DNA of 64,000 nucleotides from Elioraea tepidiphila DSM 17972 (GTDB lineage Bacteria > Pseudomonadota > Alphaproteobacteria > Acetobacterales > Acetobacteraceae), in the NCBI RefSeq assembly GCF_000378465.1, contig NZ_KB899915.1:62001-126000 (forward strand), read 5' to 3'. Positions 45,148-54,115 of this stretch are shown here, piece by piece. The position numbers were made by a program, and so were the translations under genes. Each line of letters begins with the position of its first letter. The stretch's first letter is position 1. The notes below the pieces were generated by a model. The model made no database searches. It had not been told where the DNA came from and was given only the letters and a program-made list of their open reading frames with translations.

Positions 45148-45990
45148 CTACGCCCGGCGCCGGCGCTGGTCGTGCTGGTGGCCGAGACAGGCCAGCACCA
45201 CCACGGCCGCACCGGCGAGCTCGGCCGGGCCGGGGCGGACGTCGAAGAACGCCGCGTCGAACACCACCGCCCAGACCATCGCGGTGAAGTCGATCGGCGC
45301 GATGCGCGAGGCCTCGGCGGCGCGCGCCGCCGCGGTCACCACCGCGTTGCCCACACCCCAGAGCGCGCCGTTCAGCACCAGCAGAGCCGCGTCCTCGGCC
45401 GGCGGCGCGACCCAGGCGGCGGCCGCGAGCGGTCCCGCCACCAGCACCCCCAGCCCAGCAGGCACCGCCATGGCGGCGGCGAGTCCTTCGCCGGTGCCGA
45501 GCCGGCGCGTGACGATCTTCATCCCCGCATAGCTCGCCGTGCCGATCAGCGCTGCGCCATAGCCGAGCGCCGCGCCGCCGCCGGTCAGTCCGGGCGCGAC
45601 CGAGATCATCACCCCGCCGAAGCCGAGGCCGGCCCAGGCCCAGGCCGCAGCCCCCACCTGCTCGCCCAGGAACGGCACCGCCAGTGCCATGGTCATGAAC
45701 GGCGCGGTGAACGAAACGACATAGGCCTCGAACAGCGGCAGCCGCGCGAAGGCGTGGAAGAACGAGAACGCCGCACTCACGATCAGCGCGCCGCGCAGCA
45801 GGTGCAGCGGCAGCCGCCGCGGCGCGATCCCGCCCTGCCGCCAGGCGATCGGCCCTGCGACCAGCAGGGCGGTGCCGCAGCGCATGGCGATCACCTGCGC
45901 GGCCCCGTAGCCGGCCGAGAGCCACTTGGTGGTGACGTCGGTCAGCGCGAACAGCGCGATCCCGACCACCATCAGCACCACGCCGCGCAC
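45148..45990 (-). CDS. EamA-family (DMT) transporter
   Basis: This is an inner-membrane permease of the drug/metabolite transporter superfamily, 280 residues. It has ten predicted hydrophobic helices in two EamA repeats (each about 130 residues), with ALFALTDVTTKWL in the first and an AEASRIAPIDFTAMVWA stretch in the second. The latter is typical of the YdcZ/RhaT-like bacterial EamA group. The substrate is unknown; amino acids or small metabolites are common. It ends in a histidine/arginine tail (GHQHDQRRRRA). It marks the return to host genes after the phage module. Confidence 0.85.
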   Translation of the reverse strand: MRGVVLMVVGIALFALTDVTTKWLSAGYGAAQVIAMRCGTALLVAGPIAWRQGGIAPRRLPLHLLRGALIVSAAFSFFHAFARLPLFEAYVVSFTAPFMTMALAVPFLGEQVGAAAWAWAGLGFGGVMISVAPGLTGGGAALGYGAALIGTASYAGMKIVTRRLGTGEGLAAAMAVPAGLGVLVAGPLAAAAWVAPPAEDAALLVLNGALWGVGNAVVTAAARAAEASRIAPIDFTAMVWAVVFDAAFFDVRPGPAELAGAAVVVLACLGHQHDQRRRRA

Positions 45991-46087
45991 GTACCCTCCA
46001 CCTCAGCCCCGCGCCCGCGTTATGCCTGCCGCAACCCTGCGCGTCCAGCCTTCCCCCACGCGCCGGCTTGCGGCATGACCTCCGGCG

Positions 46088-47164
46088 ATGTCCCCCGAGC
46101 TTGCCTCGCGGCTGATGCCGCTCGCGCGCCTCGTCGATGCCGAGTCGGCGCATCGGCTCGCGGTCGCCGCACTCGCGCGCGGCCTGATCGGGCCGGCGCG
46201 GCGCCCCGCCGATCCACGCCTCGCCTGCCAGGTGATGGGGCTCGGCTTCGCCAACCCGCTCGGCCTCGCCGCCGGCTTCGACAAGCAGGCCGAGGCGATC
46301 CGCCCCCTGTTCGGCCTCGGCTTCGGCTTCGTCGAGGTGGGCGGCGTGACGCTGCGCCCGCAGCCGGGCAACGCGCGACCGCGCGTGTTCCGTCTCAGCG
46401 AGGATGCGGCGGTGATCAACCGCTACGGGCTCAACAGCGACGGCTGGCCGGCGGTGCGCGCGCGGATCGAGGCCGTGCGCGCGGCGGGGCGGCTGCCCGG
46501 TCCGCTCTGGCTGAATGTCGGGCTGAACAAGGAGAGCGCGGACCCGAACGCCGATTACGCCGCGCTGCTCGCCGACGCCGCGCCGCTGCTCGATGTGCTG
46601 GTGGTGAACGTCTCCTCGCCCAACACCCCCGGCTTGCGCGACCTCCAGGCCGGCGCGCGGCTCGGCGCCCTGCTCGACACCGCCCAGGCCGCGCTTGCGG
46701 CTGGCGGCTCGACGACGCGGCTGCTGGTGAAGATCGCCCCGGATCTCGACGACGAGGCGCTGTCCGCGATCGTCGAGACGGCCATTGCGCGCGGCGTGGA
46801 CGGGCTCGTCATCGGCAACACCACGATCGCCCGGCCGCCATCGCTGCGCTCCCGGCACGCGGGCGAGACGGGCGGGCTGTCGGGCCGGCCGCTGTTCGCG
46901 CCCTCGACCACCCTGCTCGCCAGGGCGGCACGGCTGGCACGCGGACGGCTCGTGCTGGTCGGCGTCGGCGGCATCGCCTCGGGCCGCGACGCCTACGCCA
47001 AGATCCGCGCCGGCGCCTCGCTCGTCCAGCTCTACACCGCCTTCGCCTATCAGGGCCCGGCGCTGATCGGGCGCCTGCTCGACGGGCTCGCCGCTGCCCT
47101 CGCCGCCGACGGCTTCACCCATGTTGCCGACGCGGTCGGCGCCGACCTCAAGGACCACGCATGA
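46088..47164 (+). CDS. pyrD: Dihydroorotate dehydrogenase (quinone), class 2
   Basis: PyrD oxidises dihydroorotate to orotate in pyrimidine synthesis and passes electrons to the quinone pool at the membrane. The 358-residue protein has the class 2 N-terminal helix pair and FMN/substrate segments: GFANPLGLAAGFDKQAEAI, EVGGVTLRPQPGN, NRYGLNSDG and WLNVGLNKES. KIAPDL and the C-terminal VGGIASGRDAYAKIRAGAS with LVQLYTAFAYQGP complete the barrel. Catalytic serine is in NVSSPNTPGLR. ATGA overlap with the HAD gene. Confidence 0.96.
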   Translation: MSPELASRLMPLARLVDAESAHRLAVAALARGLIGPARRPADPRLACQVMGLGFANPLGLAAGFDKQAEAIRPLFGLGFGFVEVGGVTLRPQPGNARPRVFRLSEDAAVINRYGLNSDGWPAVRARIEAVRAAGRLPGPLWLNVGLNKESADPNADYAALLADAAPLLDVLVVNVSSPNTPGLRDLQAGARLGALLDTAQAALAAGGSTTRLLVKIAPDLDDEALSAIVETAIARGVDGLVIGNTTIARPPSLRSRHAGETGGLSGRPLFAPSTTLLARAARLARGRLVLVGVGGIASGRDAYAKIRAGASLVQLYTAFAYQGPALIGRLLDGLAAALAADGFTHVADAVGADLKDHA

Positions 47165-48036
47165 TTGCGCGACTGGACCGTTTCGCCCCCCTCGCCGAAC
47201 GCTATGACGGTTTCGTGCTCGATCTCTGGGGCGTGATCCATGACGGGGTGAAGCCCTACCCCGGCGCGGTGGAGACGCTGCGCCAGCTCAGGCGCGCGGG
47301 CAAACGGTCGGTGCTGCTCTCGAACGCGCCGCGCCGGTCGGGTGCGGCGCAGGCGGCGATGCGCGCGATGGGCATCCCCGACGATCTCTATGACGGCATT
47401 CTGACCTCGGGCGAGGCGGTGCACCTCGCTCTGCGCGACCGCACCGATCCGTGGTTCGCCGCGCTCGGCCGGCGCATGCTGCATATCGGTCCGGAGCGTG
47501 ACCGCAACGTGTTCGACACGCTCGACCTCGACGAGGTGCACGCGCCAGAGCAGGCCGAGTTCGTGCTCAACACGGGTCCGGACGACCACACGCCGGGCCA
47601 GACGGTCGAGGATTTCCGCCCGCTGCTCGCCCGCTGCCGGGCGGCGGCGTTGCCGATGATCTGCGCCAACCCGGACCTCGAGGTGATCCGCGGCGGGGTG
47701 CGGGTGATCTGTGCCGGCGCGCTCGCGCAGGACTACGCCGCCATGGGCGGCGAGGTGAAGAGCCTCGGCAAGCCCGACCCCGCCATCTATCCTACGGTGT
47801 TCGACATGCTGGGGATCGCCGATCGCAGCCGCATCCTCGCGGTCGGCGACGCGCTGCGCACCGACATCGCCGGTGCCGCGGCCGCCGGCATCGACGGGGC
47901 CTGGGTGATCGGCGGCATCCATGCCGAGGAGCTCGGTGCCGTGAACGGCACCCTGCCGCCGGCCGAGGTTCTCGAACGCGCGGCCGCGGCACAGGGTCTG
48001 AGGCCGATCGCGGCGCTCCCCGCCTTCGTGTGGTAA
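47161..48036 (+). CDS. HAD-superfamily hydrolase, TIGR01459 type
   Basis: This 291-residue HAD phosphatase has a C2-type cap like NagD. The nucleophile motif appears as VLDLWGVIHDG (aspartate followed by L-W-G-V instead of DxDGT). SNAPRR gives motif II serine, and LGKPDPAIYPTV with VGDALRTDIAGAAAAGI gives motifs III and IV. This form is conserved in alphaproteobacteria, often next to ribF or, as here, other housekeeping genes. The substrate is probably a small sugar or nucleotide phosphate; coupling to pyrD hints at nucleotide metabolism (inference). Confidence 0.85.
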   Translation: MIARLDRFAPLAERYDGFVLDLWGVIHDGVKPYPGAVETLRQLRRAGKRSVLLSNAPRRSGAAQAAMRAMGIPDDLYDGILTSGEAVHLALRDRTDPWFAALGRRMLHIGPERDRNVFDTLDLDEVHAPEQAEFVLNTGPDDHTPGQTVEDFRPLLARCRAAALPMICANPDLEVIRGGVRVICAGALAQDYAAMGGEVKSLGKPDPAIYPTVFDMLGIADRSRILAVGDALRTDIAGAAAAGIDGAWVIGGIHAEELGAVNGTLPPAEVLERAAAAQGLRPIAALPAFVW

Positions 48037-48069
48037 GGCCCGGCCGGGGCGCGTAGTCTCGGTGCCGTC

Positions 48070-49299
48070 ATGACTCCGCGCGACACGCCGGGCGAGCCAG
48101 CCCCGCCCGCGGCTGCGGCACGCCCGCGCGCGGCGCCGCCCGCCTGGATCCTGGTGGCGCTCACCAGCATCGGCCCGTTCAGCCTGCAGATCCTGCTGCC
48201 CTCGCTGCCGGGGCTCGCGGTGGGCTTCGCCGTCGCGCCCGGCACGGCGCAGCTCGCGCTCACCTTCTATCTGGTGGGCGTCGCCCTCGGGCAGCTGCTG
48301 TACGGACCGCTCTCGGACCGTTTCGGGCGCAGGCCGTTCGCGCTCGCGGGGCTGGCGCTGTTCCTGCTCGCCTCTGCGGGGGCGGCGGCGGCCGGCTCGA
48401 TCGGCTGGCTGATCGCCGGGCGGATGCTCCAGGCGGTCGGCGCGTGCAGCGGCATGGTGCTGGCGCGCGCGATGATCCGCGACTGCTACCCGCGCGACCG
48501 TGCGGCCTCGGTGATGGCCTATGTGTTCATGGGCATGACGGTGGCGCCGATGGTGGCACCCGCGATCGGCGGATTGATCGACCAGGCGCTCGGCTGGCGC
48601 GCGATCTTTGCGCTGACCGCGGCGGTCGGCGCGGTGCTGCTCGCCGCGGTCGCGGCCCGGCTGCCCGAGACGCTCGCCGCACCGCAGCGCCTGCCCGGGA
48701 TCGCCGGGTTCCTGCGCGCCAATCTCGCGCTGCTGCGCCGTCCCGCCTTCGCCGTGTTCGCCGGCAGCTTCGCCACCTCCTCGGGCGTGTTCTTCTCCTT
48801 CCTCGCCGGCGCGCCGTTCGTGGTGGTGAACGGGCTCGGCCTGCCCCCCACCGCCTACGGCGTCGCCTTCATCGTGATCTCGCTCGCCTATGCGGGCGGG
48901 AACTTCGTCACTGCGCGGCTGGCGCAGCGATTGGGCGTCGTGCGGCTGCTGCTCGCCGGCACGGCCGTGACCTTCCTCGGCGCGGCGCTGTCGCTCGCGT
49001 CGGTGCTGGTCCTGCCGCTCTCGCTTGGCGTCGTGTTCGGCCCGCCGATGCTGATGGCGCTCGGCAATGGCGTGGCGCAGGCGAACGCGATGGCGGGCGC
49101 GGTCAGCGTGCGGCCGAAGCTCGCGGGCACCGCTTCGGGGCTCTCGGGGGCGATCCAGATGGCGTTCGGCGCGGTGATGACGGTGCTGGTCGGGATGACG
49201 GAGACCGGCACGGGCGTCGCGACCGCGGCGTTCATGCTGGCTTCCGCACTCGCCTGTCAGGCACTGCTGCTCGCGGGGCGGCGCACGAAGCTGATCTAG
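48070..49299 (+). CDS. MFS multidrug efflux transporter, Bcr/CflA family
   Basis: This proton-driven exporter has 409 residues and 12 predicted helices. Motif A between helices 2 and 3 is GPLSDRFGRRP, and the helix 4-5 region has GRMLQAVGACSGMVLARAMI typical of the Bcr/CflA (DHA1) subfamily. Members export chloramphenicol, bicyclomycin, sulfonamide or cysteine derivatives; the specificity here is unknown. The gene follows the HAD hydrolase after 33 bp. It converges on yqgE with a 4-bp gap. Confidence 0.9.
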   Translation: MTPRDTPGEPAPPAAAARPRAAPPAWILVALTSIGPFSLQILLPSLPGLAVGFAVAPGTAQLALTFYLVGVALGQLLYGPLSDRFGRRPFALAGLALFLLASAGAAAAGSIGWLIAGRMLQAVGACSGMVLARAMIRDCYPRDRAASVMAYVFMGMTVAPMVAPAIGGLIDQALGWRAIFALTAAVGAVLLAAVAARLPETLAAPQRLPGIAGFLRANLALLRRPAFAVFAGSFATSSGVFFSFLAGAPFVVVNGLGLPPTAYGVAFIVISLAYAGGNFVTARLAQRLGVVRLLLAGTAVTFLGAALSLASVLVLPLSLGVVFGPPMLMALGNGVAQANAMAGAVSVRPKLAGTASGLSGAIQMAFGAVMTVLVGMTETGTGVATAAFMLASALACQALLLAGRRTKLI

Positions 49300-49303
49300 G
49301 GCG

Positions 49304-49897
49304 CTACGCCCGCCCGGCCGAACCCGACAGCAGCAGCGGGTCGATCTTCAGCGACGCCAGCGCCTCGCGCCACTTCGCGCCGAGATCGGCGCCGAACACC
49401 AGCCGCTCATCCGCCGGTACCGAGAGCCAGGCGTTCTGCTGGATCTCCTCGTCGAGCTGGCCCGGCCCCCAGCCGGCATAGCCGAGGGCGAGGATTCCCT
49501 CGCGCGGGCCGCCGCCGCGGGCGATCTCCTTCAGCACGTCGATGCTGGCGGTCAGCGCGAAGCCCTGATCCACCTGCAACGAGCCGTCCTGCACCCAGTC
49601 GGTCGTGTGCAGCACGAAGCCGCGCCCCGTCTCGACCGGCCCGCCCGCGTGCATCCGGATCACCCGGCTCGGCGGCGTCGGCTCGATGCCGAGCTGGCGC
49701 AGCAGCGCCTCGAACGTCAGCCCCTCGAGCGGCTTGTTGATGATGATCCCCATCGCGCCCTCCGCGGAGTGCGCGCAGATGTACACCACCGTCTGCGCGA
49801 ACCGGGGGTCGCGCATGGCGGGCATGGCGATCAGGAGCTGGCCGGTCAGCCAGCCGCCGTCATCCGCTCCGTCCGTGATCTCGTCCAGCTTGCCCAT
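49304..49897 (-). CDS. YqgE/AlgH family protein
   Basis: This conserved protein of unknown biochemical role has about 197 residues. It carries the YqgE/AlgH signatures LTGQLLIAMPAMRDPRFAQT, EGAMGIIINKPL and GWGPGQLDEEI with AWLSVPA. In Pseudomonas AlgH was proposed to influence alginate gene expression, which need not hold here. ATG 49897 is preferred; an in-frame ATG at 49912 would add five residues. It is divergent from the DsbD-like gene with 145 bp between. Confidence 0.92.
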   Translation of the reverse strand: MGKLDEITDGADDGGWLTGQLLIAMPAMRDPRFAQTVVYICAHSAEGAMGIIINKPLEGLTFEALLRQLGIEPTPPSRVIRMHAGGPVETGRGFVLHTTDWVQDGSLQVDQGFALTASIDVLKEIARGGGPREGILALGYAGWGPGQLDEEIQQNAWLSVPADERLVFGADLGAKWREALASLKIDPLLLSGSAGRA

Positions 49898-50042
49898 GAC
49901 ACAGCCTAGCATGTTGGCGTCCGGGCCCAGGACGACAAGCGTCGTGCCGATGCCTGCATGGCGCGGTCAATCCGGCGCGAGAGCCCGGCAGCGGCCTTGC
50001 ACGGGCCCGGCCGGCGCGCCACGGTCCGGGTCGGAGATCGCC

Positions 50043-52082
50043 ATGCGCGCGCGCACCCGCCTCGCCGCGGCCGCCCTGGTCGCGGGGCTGTTCACCTGTG
50101 CCGTCGATCCGGCCGACGCCTCGGGCGTCGGCGAGTGGGTGCGCGCGGAGAAGGCCGATCTCCGGCTGGTGGCGGCAACGCGCGCGGTCGGGCCCGGTCA
50201 GGAGACGCTGCGGCTCGGGCTGCACGTGCGGCTCGACCCGGAGTGGAAGATCTACTGGCGCAGCCCCGGCACCGCGGGCCTGCCGCCGGCGCTGACCTGG
50301 ACGGACTCGACCAACCTGGCCGAGACCGTGCTCCGGTGGCCCGCGCCGAAGCGCTTCGAGCTGTTCGGCCTGCAAAGCTTCGGCTACGCCGACGAGGTGG
50401 TGCTGCCGATCGAGGCGCGCCTCGTCGAGCCTGGCGCGGCCGCCCGTCTGCGCGCCGAGGTCGAGTATCTCGTCTGCCGCGACATCTGCATTCCCGGGAG
50501 CGCGCGGGTCGCGCTCGATCTCGGCGCCGGCCCGCCCGAGCCCTCGCCCGCCGCGCATCTGATCGACCGCTTCAGTGGACGGGTGCCGGTTCCGGCCACC
50601 GCTGCCAGGGTCACGCTCGCCGCCGAGACGGGCAACGGCGCGCTTGCGATCACGGCGCGGGCGGACCTTCCCTTCGCCGCGCCCGACCTGTTCGTTGAGA
50701 CAACCGCGCTGTCCGACCTGCCGGCGCCGCGGATCGCGCTCCGCGATGGCGGCCGCGAGGCGCGGTTCGTGTTCCAGGGCGTCGCCCTGCCGCCCGGTAC
50801 GACGCTGACCGCGACGCTGGTGGACGGCACGCTCGCGATCGAGGGTACGGCGACGGCGACGGCGGCGACGCGCCCGCTCGGCGCCGTGCTGCTGATCGCG
50901 CTGCTCGGCGGGCTGATCCTCAACCTCATGCCCTGCGTGCTGCCGGTGCTGGCGATGAAGGTGACCGGGCTTGCCGGGCTCGCGGGCGCGCGCCCGGCCG
51001 CGGCGCGGCGGTCGCTGCTCGCCACCGCGGCCGGGGTGGTGCTGTCGATGCTCGCCCTCGGCGCGGCGCTCGCGGCGGTGCGCGCCGCCGGCGGCGCGAT
51101 CGGCTGGGGCGTGCAGTTCCAGCAACCGCTGTTCCTCGCCTTCATGGCGGCGCTGACGGGACTGTTCGCGTTCAATCTCTGGGGCCTGTTCACGATCGGT
51201 GCGCCGCGCTGGGCGGACGGGCTCGCCGAGGCCGCACCGCGCCGCGGCCTTGCCGGCGATCTCGCGACCGGCGCGCTCGCGACCCTGCTCGCGACACCCT
51301 GCTCGGCCCCCTTCGTCGGCACGGCCGCCGCCTGGGCGCTCACCCGCGGCAGCGGCGAGATCCTCGCGGTGTTCGCGGCGCTCGGGATCGGGCTCGCGCT
51401 GCCGTGGCTCGCGCTCGCGGCGGCGCCGCGGCTCGCCGGGCTGCTGCCGCGTCCAGGGGCGTGGATGATCCGGCTGCGCGCGGTGATGGGCGTGCTGCTC
51501 GCGGGCACCTGCGTCTGGCTGCTCACCGTGCTCGCGAAGCAGGTCGGAGAGGAGGCGGCGCTGGTCACCGCGGCGGCGCTCACCGCCGCCGGGATCGTGC
51601 TGTGGCTCGCGCGCGGCCGGCGCATCGCGCTGCCGGCGGCGGCGGCGCTCGCGCTCGGCGCGGTCGTGCTGCCGGGCGTCACGTCGCCGCCGCGCGTGAT
51701 TGCCGCGAGCGGAACCACCGCCGCCCTTGCCTTCTCGGCGGACGAGGCCGAGCGGCGCGCGCGCAGCGGCGAGACCCTGCTGGTCGACATCACCGCCGAT
51801 TGGTGCGTCACCTGCCAGGTGAACAAGGCGATGGTGCTGGACCGCGGCGAGGTCGCCGAGCGCCTCCGCTCCGGCGCGGTCGGGGTGATGCGCGGCGACT
51901 GGACCCGGCCCGATCCGGCAATCGCCGCCTATCTCGCGCGCCACGGCCGCGTCGGCATTCCGTTCAACGCGGTCTATGGCCCGGCCGCGCCGCAGGGCAT
52001 CCTGCTGCCGGAGCTGCTCACCGAATCGGCCGTGCTCGATGCGTTCTCGCGCGCGCGCGGCAGCGCCCAGGCCGCCCGCTGA
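50043..52082 (+). CDS. DsbD/ScsB-family thiol-disulfide interchange protein
   Basis: This membrane protein carries electrons from the cytoplasm to periplasmic thiols. The 679-residue sequence has a signal peptide (about 1-26), a periplasmic immunoglobulin-like domain with the cysteine pair of LVCRDIC, and an eight-helix core with cysteines in NLMPCVLPV and LATPCSAPF. The C-terminal thioredoxin domain has DWCVTCQVNK. The layout (long alpha domain, no classical CcdA-only form) fits ScsB-like DsbD proteins, which often protect against copper or oxidants. A peroxiredoxin gene follows after 58 bp, which suggests it may receive the reducing power (inference). Confidence 0.9.
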   Translation: MRARTRLAAAALVAGLFTCAVDPADASGVGEWVRAEKADLRLVAATRAVGPGQETLRLGLHVRLDPEWKIYWRSPGTAGLPPALTWTDSTNLAETVLRWPAPKRFELFGLQSFGYADEVVLPIEARLVEPGAAARLRAEVEYLVCRDICIPGSARVALDLGAGPPEPSPAAHLIDRFSGRVPVPATAARVTLAAETGNGALAITARADLPFAAPDLFVETTALSDLPAPRIALRDGGREARFVFQGVALPPGTTLTATLVDGTLAIEGTATATAATRPLGAVLLIALLGGLILNLMPCVLPVLAMKVTGLAGLAGARPAAARRSLLATAAGVVLSMLALGAALAAVRAAGGAIGWGVQFQQPLFLAFMAALTGLFAFNLWGLFTIGAPRWADGLAEAAPRRGLAGDLATGALATLLATPCSAPFVGTAAAWALTRGSGEILAVFAALGIGLALPWLALAAAPRLAGLLPRPGAWMIRLRAVMGVLLAGTCVWLLTVLAKQVGEEAALVTAAALTAAGIVLWLARGRRIALPAAAALALGAVVLPGVTSPPRVIAASGTTAALAFSADEAERRARSGETLLVDITADWCVTCQVNKAMVLDRGEVAERLRSGAVGVMRGDWTRPDPAIAAYLARHGRVGIPFNAVYGPAAPQGILLPELLTESAVLDAFSRARGSAQAAR

Positions 52083-52140
52083 CGGATCGCTCCGGACAGG
52101 CTATAGGGCTCGCGCCAACACCCAGGGGAGAGCCCGTACG

Positions 52141-52623
52141 ATGACGATCAAGGTCGGCGATACCATTCCATCCGTGAAGCTGATGCAGGCCACCGCCGAG
52201 GGGCCGCGCGAGGTCAGCACGGACGATATCTTCAAGGGCAAGACGGTGGTGCTGTTCGCCGTGCCTGGCGCCTTCACCCCGACCTGCTCGGCCAAGCACC
52301 TGCCGTCCTTCCTGGCGAACTACGACGCGCTCAAGGCCAAGGGTGTGGACACGATCGCCTGCATGGCGGTGAACGACGTGTTCGTGATGGATGCCTGGGC
52401 CAAGAGCCAGGACGTGGGCGACAGGATCGTCATGCTGGCGGACGGATCGGGTGTGCTGACCCGCGCGCTCGGGCTGGAGCTCGATCTGACCGCGCGCGGG
52501 CTCGGCATCCGCTCGCAGCGTTTCGCGCTCGTGGCGAAGGACGGCGTGGTGACGCATCTCGCCGTCGAGGCGCCGGGCGGGTTCGAGGTCAGCAAGGGTG
52601 AGGCGATTCTCGCGGCGCTGTGA
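52141..52623 (+). CDS. Peroxiredoxin, Prx5 family
   Basis: This is a thiol peroxidase reducing hydrogen and organic peroxides, 160 residues. The active-site motif PGAFTPTCSAKHLPSF holds the peroxidatic cysteine; VVLFAVPGAFTPTC is the Prx5 (type II) hallmark. ACMAVNDVFVMDAWAKS carries a possible second cysteine. LGLELDLTARGLGIRSQRFA is the usual Prx5 loop. There is no glutaredoxin fusion. AGGGGAGAG precedes ATG 52141. It lies downstream of the DsbD-like gene on the same strand, and a GC hairpin at 52634 follows. Confidence 0.94.
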   Translation: MTIKVGDTIPSVKLMQATAEGPREVSTDDIFKGKTVVLFAVPGAFTPTCSAKHLPSFLANYDALKAKGVDTIACMAVNDVFVMDAWAKSQDVGDRIVMLADGSGVLTRALGLELDLTARGLGIRSQRFALVAKDGVVTHLAVEAPGGFEVSKGEAILAAL

Positions 52624-52633
52624 TGGCGCGCTG

Positions 52634-52660
52634 GGCGGACGCGGGCTGCCCGCGTCCGCC
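52634..52660. terminator. GC-rich hairpin after peroxiredoxin gene
   Basis: GGCGGACGCGGG (52634-52645), loop CTG, CCCGCGTCCGCC (52649-52660): 12 perfect pairs. No T-run follows on either strand, so it is a probable but atypical terminator between convergent genes. Confidence 0.55.
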
Positions 52661-52693
52661 GCTGTGATGCGTGGCCGAATATGATCCCGGCCG

Positions 52694-53527
52694 CTACCAC
52701 TCCTTCACCAGCACCAGCGAGACGTCATCGTTGGTGTTGCCCGTCGCCGCGACGGTGCCGGGCAGGTAGTAGAGGCCGACGAAGGTGAAGGCCGAGACCA
52801 GCGACAGCGCGCTTGCGATGCGCGCGTTGATCGAGCCGATCGCGCCGGGGATCTCGCTCATCAGCCGATCGAGGAGCTTGCCGGTCAGGATTCCGCCTTC
52901 GACCCAGGCGCCGTAGTGGCTGACATGGCCGCGCACCTTCCCGGCCGCGTCGACGTAGAGATAGATCCAGAGGCGTATTTCGGCATCGTAGTCGAACCAG
53001 TTCGGCACATCGACGACGACGGGGATCGCGACATAGACGAACTTCTGGCTCGACGCGAAGCTCGGCCACATGTCCCACGAGATCACCGGCGTGCCGCGCA
53101 TCGAGATGTTGGGCGTGGCGGCGACCTCGGCGGCGATCTGGTCACGCAGCGTCGGCGTGCCCATCCCGCCGAGCGCCATCGGCGGCATCTCGCGCGTGTG
53201 CTTGCGCACGAGGAGCACAGACGAGGTAATGTCGTTGAACGACTGCGCCGTCAGGTTCGGTCGCGAGACGGCGGCGCCGGGCGTGGCCGCGAATCGCGCG
53301 TAGCGGCCCTTGTATCCGGCGTGCTGGAACAGGATCAGGTGGCCGCCCTTCTCGAAGCTGCTGGCGCCGAATTCGAGGGAGGAGATGCGGTCGTGGAGGT
53401 TCTGGGCGTCGAGCCAGGACTTGTCGATCTGCAGGTAGGTGTTCGACGCCGGTGACGACGACAGGCTCGCGAAGGTCGAGCGCCCGCGGTAGTCGTTGTG
53501 CTCGTAGAGGCGGGTCCAGAGGGTCAT
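52694..53527 (-). CDS. Protein with calcium-type beta-gamma-crystallin domain and unknown C-terminal domain
   Basis: The 277-residue protein has two Greek-key motifs in its first 110 residues: LYEHNDYRGRS and LFQHAGYKGRYARF, both fitting Y/F/W-x4-Y/F-x-G. Each is followed by a calcium-site pattern, HDRISS and FNDITSS, close to N/D-N/D-x-x-S/T-S. Residues 115-277 form a separate, possibly beta-rich domain (WFDYDAEIRLWIYLYVDAAG, then VSHYGAWVEGG) that I do not recognise. No signal peptide is evident. It overlaps the upstream gene by four bases (ATGA), so the two products likely act together. Microbial beta-gamma-crystallins are calcium-stabilised and often linked to stress or cell-surface roles. 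Confidence 0.72.
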   Translation of the reverse strand: MTLWTRLYEHNDYRGRSTFASLSSSPASNTYLQIDKSWLDAQNLHDRISSLEFGASSFEKGGHLILFQHAGYKGRYARFAATPGAAVSRPNLTAQSFNDITSSVLLVRKHTREMPPMALGGMGTPTLRDQIAAEVAATPNISMRGTPVISWDMWPSFASSQKFVYVAIPVVVDVPNWFDYDAEIRLWIYLYVDAAGKVRGHVSHYGAWVEGGILTGKLLDRLMSEIPGAIGSINARIASALSLVSAFTFVGLYYLPGTVAATGNTNDDVSLVLVKEW

Positions 53528-53985
53528 GACCGCCCTCCCTGCCGCGCCTTGTCGGCGGCTTCGAGCGCGGCCAGCGCCTCGGTGAAGAGCTTCCGGCCGT
53601 CAACGTCGAGTTCGCCCTGCGACACCAGGCTGTTGACGAGGTTCTCGAGGATCAACGCCTGTGCCGGTGACGGCTCGGCCTTGAGCTTGGCGGTCATCGC
53701 GCGCACGGCCACCTTGGTTTCCGCCTCGGCGAACTCGGGCACCAGCCGCGCGAGCTCAAGCATCGGCCCCGCCCGCGTCTCGACGTCCAGGTTGTTGCGT
53801 TTGGCGTCCTCCTGCGACATCGCCGCGATCTCGGCATGACCGGGCATGACGGCGACGCGTTCGGCCGGTGCTGCTGCGGTGCTCGGACCGACGCCGTACT
53901 TGGCCTTCAGCTGATCGGCCCGCTCGCTCAGCAGACGATGCGCGTCCTTGTCGAGGAGAAGCCGTTCGAGCTCCAGCTTCTTCAT
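53524..53985 (-). CDS. Helical protein, function unknown, partner of the crystallin-like protein
   Basis: This 153-residue protein is charged, mostly helical and without cysteines or a signal peptide. Its start MKKLELERLLLDKDAHRLLS and the middle AEIAAMSQEDAKRNNLDVET match no family known to me. The C-terminal half (AQALILENLVNSLVSQGELD) is a likely helical bundle. GGAGGA precedes ATG 53985. It is the first gene of a two-gene operon with the crystallin-like protein. A 130-bp gap separates it from the TetR gene, also on the minus strand. Confidence 0.7.
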   Translation of the reverse strand: MKKLELERLLLDKDAHRLLSERADQLKAKYGVGPSTAAAPAERVAVMPGHAEIAAMSQEDAKRNNLDVETRAGPMLELARLVPEFAEAETKVAVRAMTAKLKAEPSPAQALILENLVNSLVSQGELDVDGRKLFTEALAALEAADKARQGGRS

Positions 53986-54115
53986 GCGACATCCTCCGTT
54001 CCTGCGCGCGCCGGTCACCTCGGCCGGCACGCGCGCTCGGAGTAGGACGCATCGCCCGCCCTCCTGCGATGATGTGCGTCAAGCTCGACGCGGCGCAGGC
54101 GCCGCGGCGCGTGCC

